From contig CP131056.1 of assembly GCA_030657355.1 (NCBI GenBank), positions 1,508,501 to 1,572,500 of the forward strand: a DNA stretch of 64,000 nt, read 5' to 3'. Each line of letters begins with the position of its first letter. Within the stretch, counting starts at the first letter, position 1. Shown one piece after another: positions 55,239-63,492 of the stretch. The stretch comes from Radicibacter daui. GTDB lineage: Bacteria > Pseudomonadota > Alphaproteobacteria > Radicibacterales > Radicibacteraceae. A program made the position numbers and the translations under genes. The notes under the pieces are model-generated. The model made no database searches, had not been told where the DNA came from, and was given only the letters and a program-made list of their open reading frames with translations.

Positions 55239-55949
55239 ATGAAGGCCTCGGAGCGTTTGCGGCGGCCTCTTGCTTTTGCCGGCCTGTGGCTGAAGCGGGT
55301 GGTGCTGACCATCCTCGGCCTCTGGGCATTCGGGCTGTTTGCCTATCGCTGGGTCGATGCGCCGATTACGCCGCTGATGGTGATCCGCCTGTTCGAGGGC
55401 GAGGGGCTCAGCGTTCACCATGTCCGGCTGGAGGAGATTGCCCCCTCTGTGCCGCGCGCGGTGATCGCGTCGGAGGATAACCGCTTCTGCGTCCATCACG
55501 GCATCGACCTTGGGGCGGTGCGCGACGCGGTGGATGATTTTACCGACAGCGGCCGGTTGCGAGGTGCCAGTACGCTGACGATGCAGCTTGCCCGCAATCT
55601 CTTCATGTGGCCGGGCGGCGGAGCGGTGCGCAAGATCTTCGAGCTGCCGCTGGCGCTTGCCATCGATGCACTCTGGCCCAAGGAGCGCATCATCGAGCTT
55701 TACCTGCAGGTGGCCGAATGGGGCCCCGGCGTGTATGGCATCGAGGCGGCAGCCCGCAAACATTTCGACAAGCATGCCAGCCAGTTGACCCGCCGTGAGG
55801 CGGCGCTGCTGGCGGCCGTACTGCCGGCCCCGCGGCGCTGGGATCCCAATCCGCCCAGTGCCTATTTGTCGCGCCGGGCGGTGACCATCGAGCAGCGCAT
55901 GCGCCAGCTCGCGCCGGACTGGTACCGCTGCCTGCCGGGTGATGATTAA
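55239..55949 (+). CDS. mtgA: Monofunctional peptidoglycan glycosyltransferase MtgA
   Basis: 236 residues from ATG 55239; GT51 enzyme polymerising lipid II glycan strands. There is one N-terminal membrane span (VVLTILGLWAFGLFAYRW). The catalytic Glu lies in VIASEDNRFCVHHGID. Further GT51 motifs are RGASTLTMQLARNLFMWPG, KIFELPLALAIDALWPKERIIELYLQ and GVYGIEAAARKHF. An in-frame ATG at 55134 has a better ribosome site (GGGAGATAAA) but would add 35 residues of unrelated sequence and starts only 13 bp after the preceding terminator. Confidence 0.92.
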   Translation: MKASERLRRPLAFAGLWLKRVVLTILGLWAFGLFAYRWVDAPITPLMVIRLFEGEGLSVHHVRLEEIAPSVPRAVIASEDNRFCVHHGIDLGAVRDAVDDFTDSGRLRGASTLTMQLARNLFMWPGGGAVRKIFELPLALAIDALWPKERIIELYLQVAEWGPGVYGIEAAARKHFDKHASQLTRREAALLAAVLPAPRRWDPNPPSAYLSRRAVTIEQRMRQLAPDWYRCLPGDD

Positions 55950-56028
55950 GGCATTCCCGCAACGCTTTGCTTACGTTGTTTCCATTAAAATGCCGGAATC
56001 GACCCCTACACCCGTTTACTGACAAGAA

Positions 56029-56068
56029 GGCTGGCCCCAAGCGGTTTTCCGCAAGGCCATGGCCAGCC
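56029..56068 (+). other. Nested hairpin between mtgA and the next gene
   Basis: GGCTGGCC (56029-56036) pairs with GGCCAGCC (56061-56068), and GCGG-TTTT-CCGC forms an inner stem. There is no T tract, so it may be a terminator remnant or a structured 5' leader of the gene starting at 56090. Confidence 0.4.
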
Positions 56069-56089
56069 GTTCAGAGGGTGTGATCCAGG

Positions 56090-56521
56090 ATGAAAAAGCC
56101 CGTCACTCTTACCGCTGCTGCGCTTTTTGCGACATTGCTCGGCGCAGCGCCCCTGGCTGCCGAGGCGGGAACCAGCGTTTCGGTCGGCATCTATGGCGGC
56201 TATCCCACGCCCTATTACCAGCCGGGCCCGCCGGGCTGGTATGGCCATCCCCATCCGCATGGCTGGGGGCCGCGTTACCGGGGCCCCTATGTGGCCTATG
56301 CCTACCCCTATCCGGCCTACCCGGTCGCCCCTCCGCCGCCTCAGGTGGTCGCGGTGCCCGTTCCTGTTCCGCAGGAGCAGAACTGGAGCCAGCCCTATCA
56401 GGTCTCCGACGGGCGTTACTGCCGCGAATATACCGAGCCGGGCATGGTGGGTGGCCGGCAGGCACAGCTGGTCGGCCATGCCTGCATGCAGCCGGATGGC
56501 ACCTGGCAAAAGGTGGACTGA
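56090..56521 (+). CDS. Pro/Tyr/His-rich secreted envelope protein, 17-kDa-antigen-like C-terminus
   Basis: 143 residues. Sec signal peptide (MKKPVTLTAAALFATLLGA, cleavage near AEA at residues 24-26). A low-complexity middle rich in Pro, Tyr, Gly and His (PYYQPGPPGWYGHPHPHGW, AYPYPAYPVAPPPP) precedes the C-terminal module GRYCREYTEPGMVGGRQ...GHACMQPDGTWQ. That module resembles the C-terminus of Rickettsia 17-kDa-type surface antigens and has two cysteines. Periplasmic or surface location is likely; function unknown. Confidence 0.75.
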   Translation: MKKPVTLTAAALFATLLGAAPLAAEAGTSVSVGIYGGYPTPYYQPGPPGWYGHPHPHGWGPRYRGPYVAYAYPYPAYPVAPPPPQVVAVPVPVPQEQNWSQPYQVSDGRYCREYTEPGMVGGRQAQLVGHACMQPDGTWQKVD

Positions 56522-56553
56522 ATTCTTTTCCCCTTGCCGGGAATTTTAGACGG

Positions 56554-56587
56554 AAAGGACAGGCAGCGATGCCTGTCCTTTCTTTTT
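56554..56587 (+). terminator. Intrinsic terminator
   Basis: A perfect 12-bp stem AAAGGACAGGCA / TGCCTGTCCTTT with a GCGA tetraloop is followed by CTTTTTG, 32 bp after the stop of the secreted-protein gene. Confidence 0.9.
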
Positions 56588-56594
56588 GTGCCTG

Positions 56595-57221
56595 TCAGGA
56601 AACGGTGCCGGGCGGTGCGAAGACCGCTCGGGCGGCGCTCACCTCCTCGCGGATGGCGCAGCCTTCCGCATGGTCGTTGATGAGCCCCATCGCCTGCATG
56701 AAGGCAAAGATGGTGGTGGGGCCGACAAAGGCCCAGCCGCGGTTCTTGAGGTCTTTTGAAATGGCGATGGACGTGGCCGAGGTGGAGGCCGTCTGCGGCG
56801 TGCCATGTTCGCCGGCGGCCGGCTCCCGGCGCCAGAAATAGGCGGCAAGCGAGCCTTCTGCCTCGATCAGCTCCAGCGCCCGCTTCGCATTGTTGATCAC
56901 AGCCTCGATCTTGCCGCGATGGCGCACGATGCCGGCATCCTGCAGCAGGCGCTCCACATCCGCCGCACCGAACTGCGCAACCTTGCGGAAATCGAAGCCG
57001 GCAAAGGCCGCGCGGAAGTTCTCGCGCTTGGCAAGGATGGTCCGCCAACTGAGGCCGGACTGGAAGCCTTCAAGGCACAGTTTTTCAAACAGCCGGATAT
57101 CGTCCGCGACGGGAAATCCCCACTCCCGGTCGTGATAGGGCAGGAACTCGGGCACGCTGCCGCACCAGCGGCAACGCGGTTTGCCATCGGGGGCGGTGAT
57201 GAGCTGGGTCATGGGTGTCAT
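56595..57221 (-). CDS. tag: DNA-3-methyladenine glycosylase I (Tag)
   Basis: 208-residue base-excision glycosylase releasing 3-methyladenine. The N-terminal CRWCGSVPEFLPYHDREWG carries zinc ligands (Cys17, with a C-terminal His/Cys in NDHAEGC). LFEKLCLEGFQSGLSWRTIL is the DNA/base-recognition helix with the conserved Glu and Trp. KNRGWAFVGPTTIFAFMQAMG is the family C-terminal block. It overlaps the YciI gene stop by 4 bp; the ATG at 57212 is an alternative start. Confidence 0.93.
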   Translation of the reverse strand: MTPMTQLITAPDGKPRCRWCGSVPEFLPYHDREWGFPVADDIRLFEKLCLEGFQSGLSWRTILAKRENFRAAFAGFDFRKVAQFGAADVERLLQDAGIVRHRGKIEAVINNAKRALELIEAEGSLAAYFWRREPAAGEHGTPQTASTSATSIAISKDLKNRGWAFVGPTTIFAFMQAMGLINDHAEGCAIREEVSAARAVFAPPGTVS

Positions 57222-57505
57222 CCTGCCAGAAAGCCGAGCCGGGCATCGGTGCGCCCGGGCGTTATCTCCGCAATCTCGGTGCTGACGAGGCCTTCGGCAA
57301 CAAAGGGATCTTCGGCAAGGCGCGCCTCAAGCTCGGGGCGCGAGAGATTGTGGGCGAGAATACCGCCGCCGGGCCCCGGCTGCAGGTTGCCGGTCATGAG
57401 GAAAACCCCGTCGTCGAAGCCGCGCTGGATCCAGGTTTGATGCCCTGCCATCAGGGGCTGGGCTGCAGCCTTGTCGGCGATGAATTTGAGCTGGATGACG
57501 AACAT
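57218..57505 (-). CDS. YciI family protein
   Basis: 95-residue ferredoxin-like fold protein. FVIQLKFIADKAAAQPLMAGHQTWIQRGFDDGVFLMTG contains the YciI His/Asp pair, and DPFVAEGLVSTEIAEITPG is the usual C-terminal strand. No firm biochemical role. Translationally coupled to tag and 45 bp downstream of the TetR gene, so it is likely in the TetR operon. Confidence 0.82.
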   Translation of the reverse strand: MFVIQLKFIADKAAAQPLMAGHQTWIQRGFDDGVFLMTGNLQPGPGGGILAHNLSRPELEARLAEDPFVAEGLVSTEIAEITPGRTDARLGFLAG

Positions 57506-57550
57506 GGTCTGCTGGGCACTCCCGGATGGAAGGGGAAGACAAGGGCCGGA

Positions 57551-58126
57551 TCAGGCTGCGGCCGTCTGCTGCGCGAGCCAGCCATGAAGGGCGGCCACCT
57601 CCCGCCGCAGGAAGTTTTCGTCGCGAAAGGCGTTGGCGAGGGCGGCAATGCCCTGGCTGCGGGCGAGCAGATGCAGCGACTGGCGGTCGGCCTCGGCAGC
57701 ATCGCGGCCAAGAGCGCTGAACTGGCCCGCCAGCCATTCCCGGAACAGCTGGAACAGGCCATTGGCATCCGGCAATGCCGGATGATCGAGTTTTGCCAGC
57801 TCGTTGCAGAGTGAGCCGACCGGGCAGCCATGCTGCAGGATCTTCACCCGGTTCATGATCATCATGTCGATGAAGCTGGCGATACGCCCGGCAGGGGAGG
57901 CGCCCTCCGCCTGCCAGCGCTCCAGCAGGACCCGGGTGCCGGCCTGCCGACGCTCGATCACGGCGGCCAGGATCTCGTCCTTGGTGCGGAAGTGATAGTA
58001 GAAGTTGCCGCGCGAGATCTGCACTGCCGCGGCGATGTCGGCAAAGGAGGTGTGCTCGTAGCCCTGCTCGTAGAAGAGCCGGTCCGCCTGCGCGACGATA
58101 GTCTCCCGCGTCTCTCCCGCCCCCAT
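57551..58126 (-). CDS. TetR/AcrR-family transcriptional repressor
   Basis: 191 residues. The N-terminal helix-turn-helix (TRETIVAQADRLFYEQGYEHTSFADIAAAVQISRGNFYYHFRTKDEILAAV region) is typical. The C-terminal ligand domain has a Cys-containing HGCPVGSLCNELAK segment seen in TetR proteins of the NemR/AcuR-like type, where cysteine can sense electrophiles. It is probably autoregulated through the palindrome at 58181-58200 and may control the downstream yciI-like and tag genes. Confidence 0.9.
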   Translation of the reverse strand: MGAGETRETIVAQADRLFYEQGYEHTSFADIAAAVQISRGNFYYHFRTKDEILAAVIERRQAGTRVLLERWQAEGASPAGRIASFIDMMIMNRVKILQHGCPVGSLCNELAKLDHPALPDANGLFQLFREWLAGQFSALGRDAAEADRQSLHLLARSQGIAALANAFRDENFLRREVAALHGWLAQQTAAA

Positions 58127-58180
58127 GCTGCTTCTCCCGCTGCCCTGTGTTGGCCGCCTTGCGAACGATTTAGGGCATTT

Positions 58181-58200
58181 GTCCTAATCAAAATTAGGAC
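58181..58200. promoter_or_regulatory. Palindromic TetR operator
   Basis: GTCCTAATCAAAATTAGGAC is a perfect 8-bp inverted repeat with a 4-bp spacer, 55-74 bp upstream of the TetR start. Further TAGG and GTCC half-sites flank it at 58171-58174 and 58205-58208. Confidence 0.65.
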
Positions 58201-58380
58201 GATTGTCCAAAGTCGTCAAGCGCTGCCTGCTGCTTAAGCAGATGCGAAGCCTGCATAACTCTTGACCCAAACGGAATTGGTCGCCCTTCGCGGCTGCGTG
58301 CTAACCGGGCAGCTCTCCATCCTGGGATTTACGCAAGAGAGCCGGCCTGCCGGCCATAGCCAGAACAGGGAAGCAAGACA

Positions 58381-59976
58381 GTGATCTCCAGACGCAATCT
58401 TCTGATCGGTGGCGCCGTCGCGCCGTTCATTTCCTATGCCGGCATCTTTTCTGCCAGCGCGGATACGCCCAGGGACATCCTTGTTGTCGCCCAGCAGATC
58501 GACAACATGACCAGCCTCGACCCGCATGAGAGCTTCGAGGCGGTGGGCGGCGAGATCATCAGCAACATGTACCAGAAGCTGGTGCGTCCGAATAAGGACG
58601 ACCCTTCGAAGGTCGATGCCCAGCTGGCGGCTTCTTGGTCGGCCGATGCCGATAACAAGGTCTTCACCTTCAAACTGGCGAGGCAGACCTTCTCCAGCGG
58701 CGCCCGGGTAACGGCGGAAGATGCCGCCTTCTCGCTGCAGCGCGCCATCAAGATGAACAAGGGCGCAGCCTTCATCATCAACCAGTTCGGTTTCACGGCG
58801 GACAACGTTGCCGAACGCGTCGTTGCTGCCGATGCCGAAACGCTGGTGCTGACGACCGACAAGCCGACCTCGATCGCCTTCCTGCTCTACTGCCTCTCGG
58901 CCAACATCGCTGCCGTGGTGGAAAAGAAGACCGTGCTCGCCAACGAGGTGAATGGCGACATGGGCAATGCCTGGCTGCAGAAGAACAGCGCCGGCTCGGG
59001 CGATTTCCTGCTGCAGTCCTGGAAGGCCAGCGAAAGCATTGCCCTGCAGCTCAACCCGCACGGCCCCTACAAGGGCAACCTCAAGCGGGTGCTCATCCGC
59101 CATGTGGTCGATCCCTCGGCCCAGCTTCTGCTGCTGCAGAAGGGCGATGCCGATATCGCCCGCGACCTGACCTCCGAGCAGCTTCAGGCCATCGAGGGCG
59201 ACAAGAATTTCGTGCGCATCACCCGCACCATCGCCTCGCTGATGCTGATGTCGCTCAACCAGAACGTCGAGGCGCTGCAAAAGCCGGAAGTCTGGCAGGC
59301 CATTCGCTGGGCGCTCGATTATGACGGCATGCAGAAGAACATCGTGCCGATGACCCACAAGGTGCATCAGAGCTTCGAGCCAGAAGGTTTCCCCGGCGCC
59401 GTCAACGACACGCCCTTCCTCAAGGATGTGGAGAAGGCCAAGGCCCTGATGGCCAAGGCCGGTTATGCCGACGGCTTCGACATTGTCATGGACCATTATT
59501 CGGCCCAGCCCTATCCGGACCTTGCCCAGGCCATCCAGGCGAGCCTCGGTGCCATCGGCATCCGCGTGCAGCTGCAGGCCGCCGAAAACCGCCAGGTGCT
59601 GACCAAGATGCGTGCCCGCCAGCACCAGATTGCCCTGTCGGCCTGGGGCACGGACTATTTCGACGCCAACTCCAACGCCGAAGTGTTCTGCATCAACAAG
59701 GACAATGCGGACGACGCCAAGTCCAAGCCCTTTGCCTGGCGCTCGCACTACAAGAACGACGATTTCGCCGCAAAGGCGGAAGCCGCGCGTGACGAGAAGG
59801 ACCCGGCAAAGCGCATCGAGCTCTATGAGGCGTTGCAGCGCGAGTTCATGGAAAACAGCCCCTTCATCTTCCTGTTCCAGACGCAGAAGAATGCCGTCTG
59901 TTCCACGAAGGTGACCGGCTTCCGCCTGGGCGTGCTGTCCGAGGGTAACTCCTACTCGGAGACCATCAAGGCGTGA
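58381..59976 (+). CDS. Peptide/nickel-type ABC transporter substrate-binding protein
   Basis: 531-residue SBP family 5 (DppA/OppA-like) receptor. The GTG start at 58381 is preceded by GGGAAG. The N-terminus ISRRNLLIGGAVAPF has a twin-Arg-like signal with cleavage near residue 26. LDPHESFEAVGGEIISNMYQKLV and LAASWSADADNKVFTFKL are the family's opening motifs. It overlaps the permease gene by 4 bp and heads a five-gene transporter operon. Ligand is probably an oligopeptide or related compound. Confidence 0.9.
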   Translation: MISRRNLLIGGAVAPFISYAGIFSASADTPRDILVVAQQIDNMTSLDPHESFEAVGGEIISNMYQKLVRPNKDDPSKVDAQLAASWSADADNKVFTFKLARQTFSSGARVTAEDAAFSLQRAIKMNKGAAFIINQFGFTADNVAERVVAADAETLVLTTDKPTSIAFLLYCLSANIAAVVEKKTVLANEVNGDMGNAWLQKNSAGSGDFLLQSWKASESIALQLNPHGPYKGNLKRVLIRHVVDPSAQLLLLQKGDADIARDLTSEQLQAIEGDKNFVRITRTIASLMLMSLNQNVEALQKPEVWQAIRWALDYDGMQKNIVPMTHKVHQSFEPEGFPGAVNDTPFLKDVEKAKALMAKAGYADGFDIVMDHYSAQPYPDLAQAIQASLGAIGIRVQLQAAENRQVLTKMRARQHQIALSAWGTDYFDANSNAEVFCINKDNADDAKSKPFAWRSHYKNDDFAAKAEAARDEKDPAKRIELYEALQREFMENSPFIFLFQTQKNAVCSTKVTGFRLGVLSEGNSYSETIKA

Positions 59977-60986
59977 CCTCCCGCGTCAAAAGTCTGACGA
60001 AGATCCTGAGCAGCGTCGTCCTGACGCTGCTCGGTCTTTCCATCGTCACCTTCCTCATCGGCCGGGTCATGCCGGTCGATCCGGTGATTGCCGCCGTGGG
60101 CGACAATGCCCCGGAAGAGGTGATCGTGCGCGTGCGGGCGGAAATGGGGCTCGACCAGCCGCTTGTCGTGCAATACCTGCACTATCTGGGTCAGGTGCTA
60201 CATGGCGATTTCGGCATGTCGGTACTGACGAAGAACCCGGTTGCCGTCGATATCGCCCGCGTGTTTCCGGCCACGCTGGAACTGGCGACAGGCGCACTGC
60301 TGCTCGCGGCCCTCATCGGCATTCCGCTTGGTGTCTGGGCGGCGGTGCGGCAGGGGCGGTTGGTGGACCAGATCATCCGCATCGTCTGCCTCGCCGGTCA
60401 TTCCGTGCCGGTGTTCGTGCTCTCGCTGCTATCGCTGCTGATCGTCTACGCCAAACTGGGCCTCGCGCCGGGGCCGGGACGGCAGGACATTCTCTATGAC
60501 GGCATGATCACGCCGGTAACAGGCCTTCTCAGCATCGATACGCTGCTGGCCGGCGATCTCGGCGCCTTTTGTGATGCGCTTGCCCATATGGCGCAGCCGG
60601 TCATCATCCTTGCCTATTTCTCGATGGCCTACATCACCCGCATGACGCGCGCCTTCATGATCGATGCGCTAAAGGGTGAATATGTGATCACCGCGCGCGC
60701 CGCCGGCCTTACCGGCACCCGCGTGGTGTGGGGCCATGCCTTTCCCAATGTGGCCGTGCAGCTCGTCACCGTGCTGGCGCTGACCTATGCCGGCCTGCTG
60801 GAAGGCGCCGTCGTCTCCGAGACGGTGTTCAGCTGGCCGGGCCTCGGGCGCTATCTCACCAATGCGCTGATGAATGGCGACATGAACCCGGTGGTCAGCG
60901 CCACGCTGCTGATCGGCACCATCTATGTCGGCCTCAATCTGCTGGCCGACCTGCTCTACCGCCTGCTGGACCCGCGCGTTACATGA
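59973..60986 (+). CDS. Peptide ABC transporter permease, DppB type
   Basis: 337-residue inner-membrane permease, GTG start. Six hydrophobic segments; N-terminal TLLGLSIVTFLIGRVMPVDPV is diagnostic of DppB. The coupling loop EYVITARAAGLTGTRVVWGHAFPN (EAA motif) contacts the ATPases, and VFSWPGLGRYL is the typical C-terminal block. Confidence 0.92.
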   Translation: MTSRVKSLTKILSSVVLTLLGLSIVTFLIGRVMPVDPVIAAVGDNAPEEVIVRVRAEMGLDQPLVVQYLHYLGQVLHGDFGMSVLTKNPVAVDIARVFPATLELATGALLLAALIGIPLGVWAAVRQGRLVDQIIRIVCLAGHSVPVFVLSLLSLLIVYAKLGLAPGPGRQDILYDGMITPVTGLLSIDTLLAGDLGAFCDALAHMAQPVIILAYFSMAYITRMTRAFMIDALKGEYVITARAAGLTGTRVVWGHAFPNVAVQLVTVLALTYAGLLEGAVVSETVFSWPGLGRYLTNALMNGDMNPVVSATLLIGTIYVGLNLLADLLYRLLDPRVT

Positions 60987-61885
60987 TCCTTTCCAACTTC
61001 CGCAGTTGGGCGCTGGACGAGGCGCCCGCCTCGCGCTCCCAGGCGACCTGGGGCAGCGCCTACCGTGTGTGGCTGTCGCTGAGGCGCAATCCGCTGAGCA
61101 TGATCGGCCTTGCGATCATCCTCGCCTTCGTTGCCCTGTCGCTGGCAGCCCCGCTGCTGGCGCCCTATGACCCGGCGGCGCAGGACCTTGGCAACCGCCT
61201 TGCTGCAAGCTCCGGCGCACACTGGTTCGGCACGGACGAACTGGGCCGCGACGTGCTCTCGCGCCTGCTCTATGGCGGCCGTGTCACGCTGGGCATGGTG
61301 GTGGCCGTGGTGGTGCTGGTGGCGCCCATCGGCCTTGGCATCGGCTGCATCGCCGGTTATTTCGGCGGGGCGGTCGATACCGCGCTCATGCGCCTTACCG
61401 ATATCTTCCTTGCCTTTCCCCGCCTTATCCTGGCGCTCGCCTTCGTGGCGGCGATGAAGCCGGGCGTGGAAAGTGCCATCCTTGCCATCGCGCTCACCGC
61501 CTGGCCGCCTTATGCGCGCCTTGCCCGGGCCGAAACGCTGACGGTGCGCGGCAGCGATTTCATCGCCGCCTGCCGCCTGACCGGCGCCTCGCCGTGGCGC
61601 ATCATTCTGCGCCACGTCATGCCGCTGTGTACGCCCAGCCTCATCGTGCGGGTGACGCTGGATATGAGCTCCATCATCATCACCGCTGCCAGCCTCGGTT
61701 TCCTGGGCATGGGCGCCCAACCGCCCTCGCCGGAATGGGGCGCGATGATTGCGACGGCCAAGCGCTTCATCTTTGACCAGTGGTGGGTCGCCACGGTTCC
61801 TGGCATCGCCATTTTCCTCGTCTCGCTCGCCTTCAACTTCCTCGGCGATGGTCTGCGCGACGTGCTCGATCCCAAGGGGCGCTGA
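60983..61885 (+). CDS. Peptide ABC transporter permease, DppC type
   Basis: 300-residue permease. The N-terminal RNPLSMIGLAIILAFVALSL and the following PLLAPYDP, HWFGTDELGRDVLSRLLYGGR are DppC hallmarks. The EAA loop is FIAACRLTGASPWRIILRHVMP. The start at 60983 overlaps the DppB stop by 4 bp. Confidence 0.92.
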   Translation: MILSNFRSWALDEAPASRSQATWGSAYRVWLSLRRNPLSMIGLAIILAFVALSLAAPLLAPYDPAAQDLGNRLAASSGAHWFGTDELGRDVLSRLLYGGRVTLGMVVAVVVLVAPIGLGIGCIAGYFGGAVDTALMRLTDIFLAFPRLILALAFVAAMKPGVESAILAIALTAWPPYARLARAETLTVRGSDFIAACRLTGASPWRIILRHVMPLCTPSLIVRVTLDMSSIIITAASLGFLGMGAQPPSPEWGAMIATAKRFIFDQWWVATVPGIAIFLVSLAFNFLGDGLRDVLDPKGR

Positions 61886-61888
61886 GGC

Positions 61889-62719
61889 ATGCTGGCGGAA
61901 ATAGACAATCTGCGGATTTCCTTCCCCACGCCCTCCGGCTTTTACGAAGCCGTGCGGGGCGTGTCGCTGAAGCTCGGGCAGGAGAAGCTGGGTATCGTGG
62001 GCGAGAGCGGCTCCGGCAAGAGCCTGACCGCCCGGGCCCTGATGCGGCTGTTGCCCTCGCAGGCCCGTATCGAGGCCGATACGTTGCGCTTCGATGGTAT
62101 CGACATCCTCTCTGCCAGCGAGCAGCAGATGCGGGCAGTACGCGGCAAGCGGGCCGGCTTCATCCTGCAGGACCCGAAATATTCGCTGAACCCGGTCAAA
62201 TCCATCGGGGCACTGGTCGCCGAGGTGTGGCGGTTGCACAAGGGCGGCAGCCGGCGCGAGGCGATGGAAGCGGCGATAAACCTGCTGGAGCAGGTGAAGA
62301 TCCGCGACCCGCACCGGGTGGCGAAATCCTATCCGCACGAAATCTCCGGCGGCATGGGCCAGCGCGTCATGATCGCCATGATGCTGGCGCCCGACCCGGA
62401 GATGCTGATTGCCGACGAGCCGACCAGTGCGCTCGATGCGACCGTGCAGGCCGAGATTTTGCGCCTGATCGAGGAGCTGGTGTCCGAGCGCGGCATGGGC
62501 CTTCTGCTCATCAGCCATGACTTGCCGCTGGTCTCGCATTTCTGCGACCGGGTGATGGTCATGTATGCCGGCCGCGTGGTGGAGGAGCTTGCCGCCAGCG
62601 AGCTGTCCTCGGCGCACCATCCCTATACGCGCGGGCTTCTGGATTGCATCCCCTCGCTCAGCCGGCCGCAGGAGCGGCTTTCCGTCCTCAACCGTGATCC
62701 GGCATGGGCCAATCCATGA
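61889..62719 (+). CDS. Peptide ABC transporter ATP-binding protein, DppD type
   Basis: 276-residue ATPase. Walker A GESGSGKS at 38-45, signature ISGGMGQRVMIAMML, Walker B LIADEPTSALD, H-loop LLISHDL. The C-terminal HPYTRGLLDCIPSL extension is typical of Opp/Dpp ATPases, although the last Cys-rich part of full-length DppD is short here. Confidence 0.92.
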   Translation: MLAEIDNLRISFPTPSGFYEAVRGVSLKLGQEKLGIVGESGSGKSLTARALMRLLPSQARIEADTLRFDGIDILSASEQQMRAVRGKRAGFILQDPKYSLNPVKSIGALVAEVWRLHKGGSRREAMEAAINLLEQVKIRDPHRVAKSYPHEISGGMGQRVMIAMMLAPDPEMLIADEPTSALDATVQAEILRLIEELVSERGMGLLLISHDLPLVSHFCDRVMVMYAGRVVEELAASELSSAHHPYTRGLLDCIPSLSRPQERLSVLNRDPAWANP

Positions 62720-63459
62720 TCGATGTTGAAAATCTGCGTGTCCGCTTCGGCTCCCGCGAGGCGGTGAAGGGGGTTTCCTTCTCCGTCGGGCAGGGGGACT
62801 GTTTCGGCGTCGTTGGCGAAAGCGGTTCCGGCAAGTCCACCATCCTGCGCGTGCTCGCCGGACTTTATGATGACTGGTCGGGCAAGGTTGCTTTCGGTGG
62901 GGAAGCGGTCGGGCCGCGCCGCCAGCGCGCCTTCTTCCGCAAGGTGCAGATGGTGTTCCAGGATCCGTACGGCTCCCTGCATCCGCGCCAGACCATCGAC
63001 CGTATCCTCAGCGAATTGCCGCTGGTGCATGGTATGGACGATATCGACGGGCGCATCCTGCGTGCGCTCGATGCCGTGGCCCTGCCGCGTGCCGCGCGCT
63101 TCCGCTTTCCGCACCAGCTCTCCGGCGGCCAGCGCCAGCGTGTGGCGATTGCCCGTGCCCTGATCGCCGAGCCGGAAGTGCTGCTGCTGGATGAGCCGAC
63201 CAGCGCGCTCGATGTTTCGGTGCAGGCGGAGATTTTGAATCTGCTGGCGGATCTGCGGCGCGAGCGCGGCCTTACCTATCTGCTGGTCAGCCACAATCTG
63301 GCGGTCGTCGCCCATCTCTGCTCCCATGTGGGGGTGATGTATGGCGGCGAAATGGTGGAGCTGACGGATGCGGCGACGCTGCGCGAGGGGCGGGTTAGTC
63401 ACCCCCACACGCAGGAACTGCGGCGCCTCAGCGTCGAGCTTGAAGAGACGGGGAACTGA
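62716..63459 (+). CDS. Peptide ABC transporter ATP-binding protein, DppF type
   Basis: 247-residue ATPase. Walker A GESGSGKST near residue 34, signature LSGGQRQRVAIARAL, Walker B LLLDEPTSALD and H-loop LVSHNL are intact. The start at 62716 overlaps the DppD stop by 4 bp (ATGA), matching the spacing in this operon; an ATG at 62704 is an alternative. It completes a full five-component transporter. Confidence 0.9.
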   Translation: MIDVENLRVRFGSREAVKGVSFSVGQGDCFGVVGESGSGKSTILRVLAGLYDDWSGKVAFGGEAVGPRRQRAFFRKVQMVFQDPYGSLHPRQTIDRILSELPLVHGMDDIDGRILRALDAVALPRAARFRFPHQLSGGQRQRVAIARALIAEPEVLLLDEPTSALDVSVQAEILNLLADLRRERGLTYLLVSHNLAVVAHLCSHVGVMYGGEMVELTDAATLREGRVSHPHTQELRRLSVELEETGN

Positions 63460-63492
63460 GGTCCGGATCGCGGCCTTGTGGATGGGGTGAAA

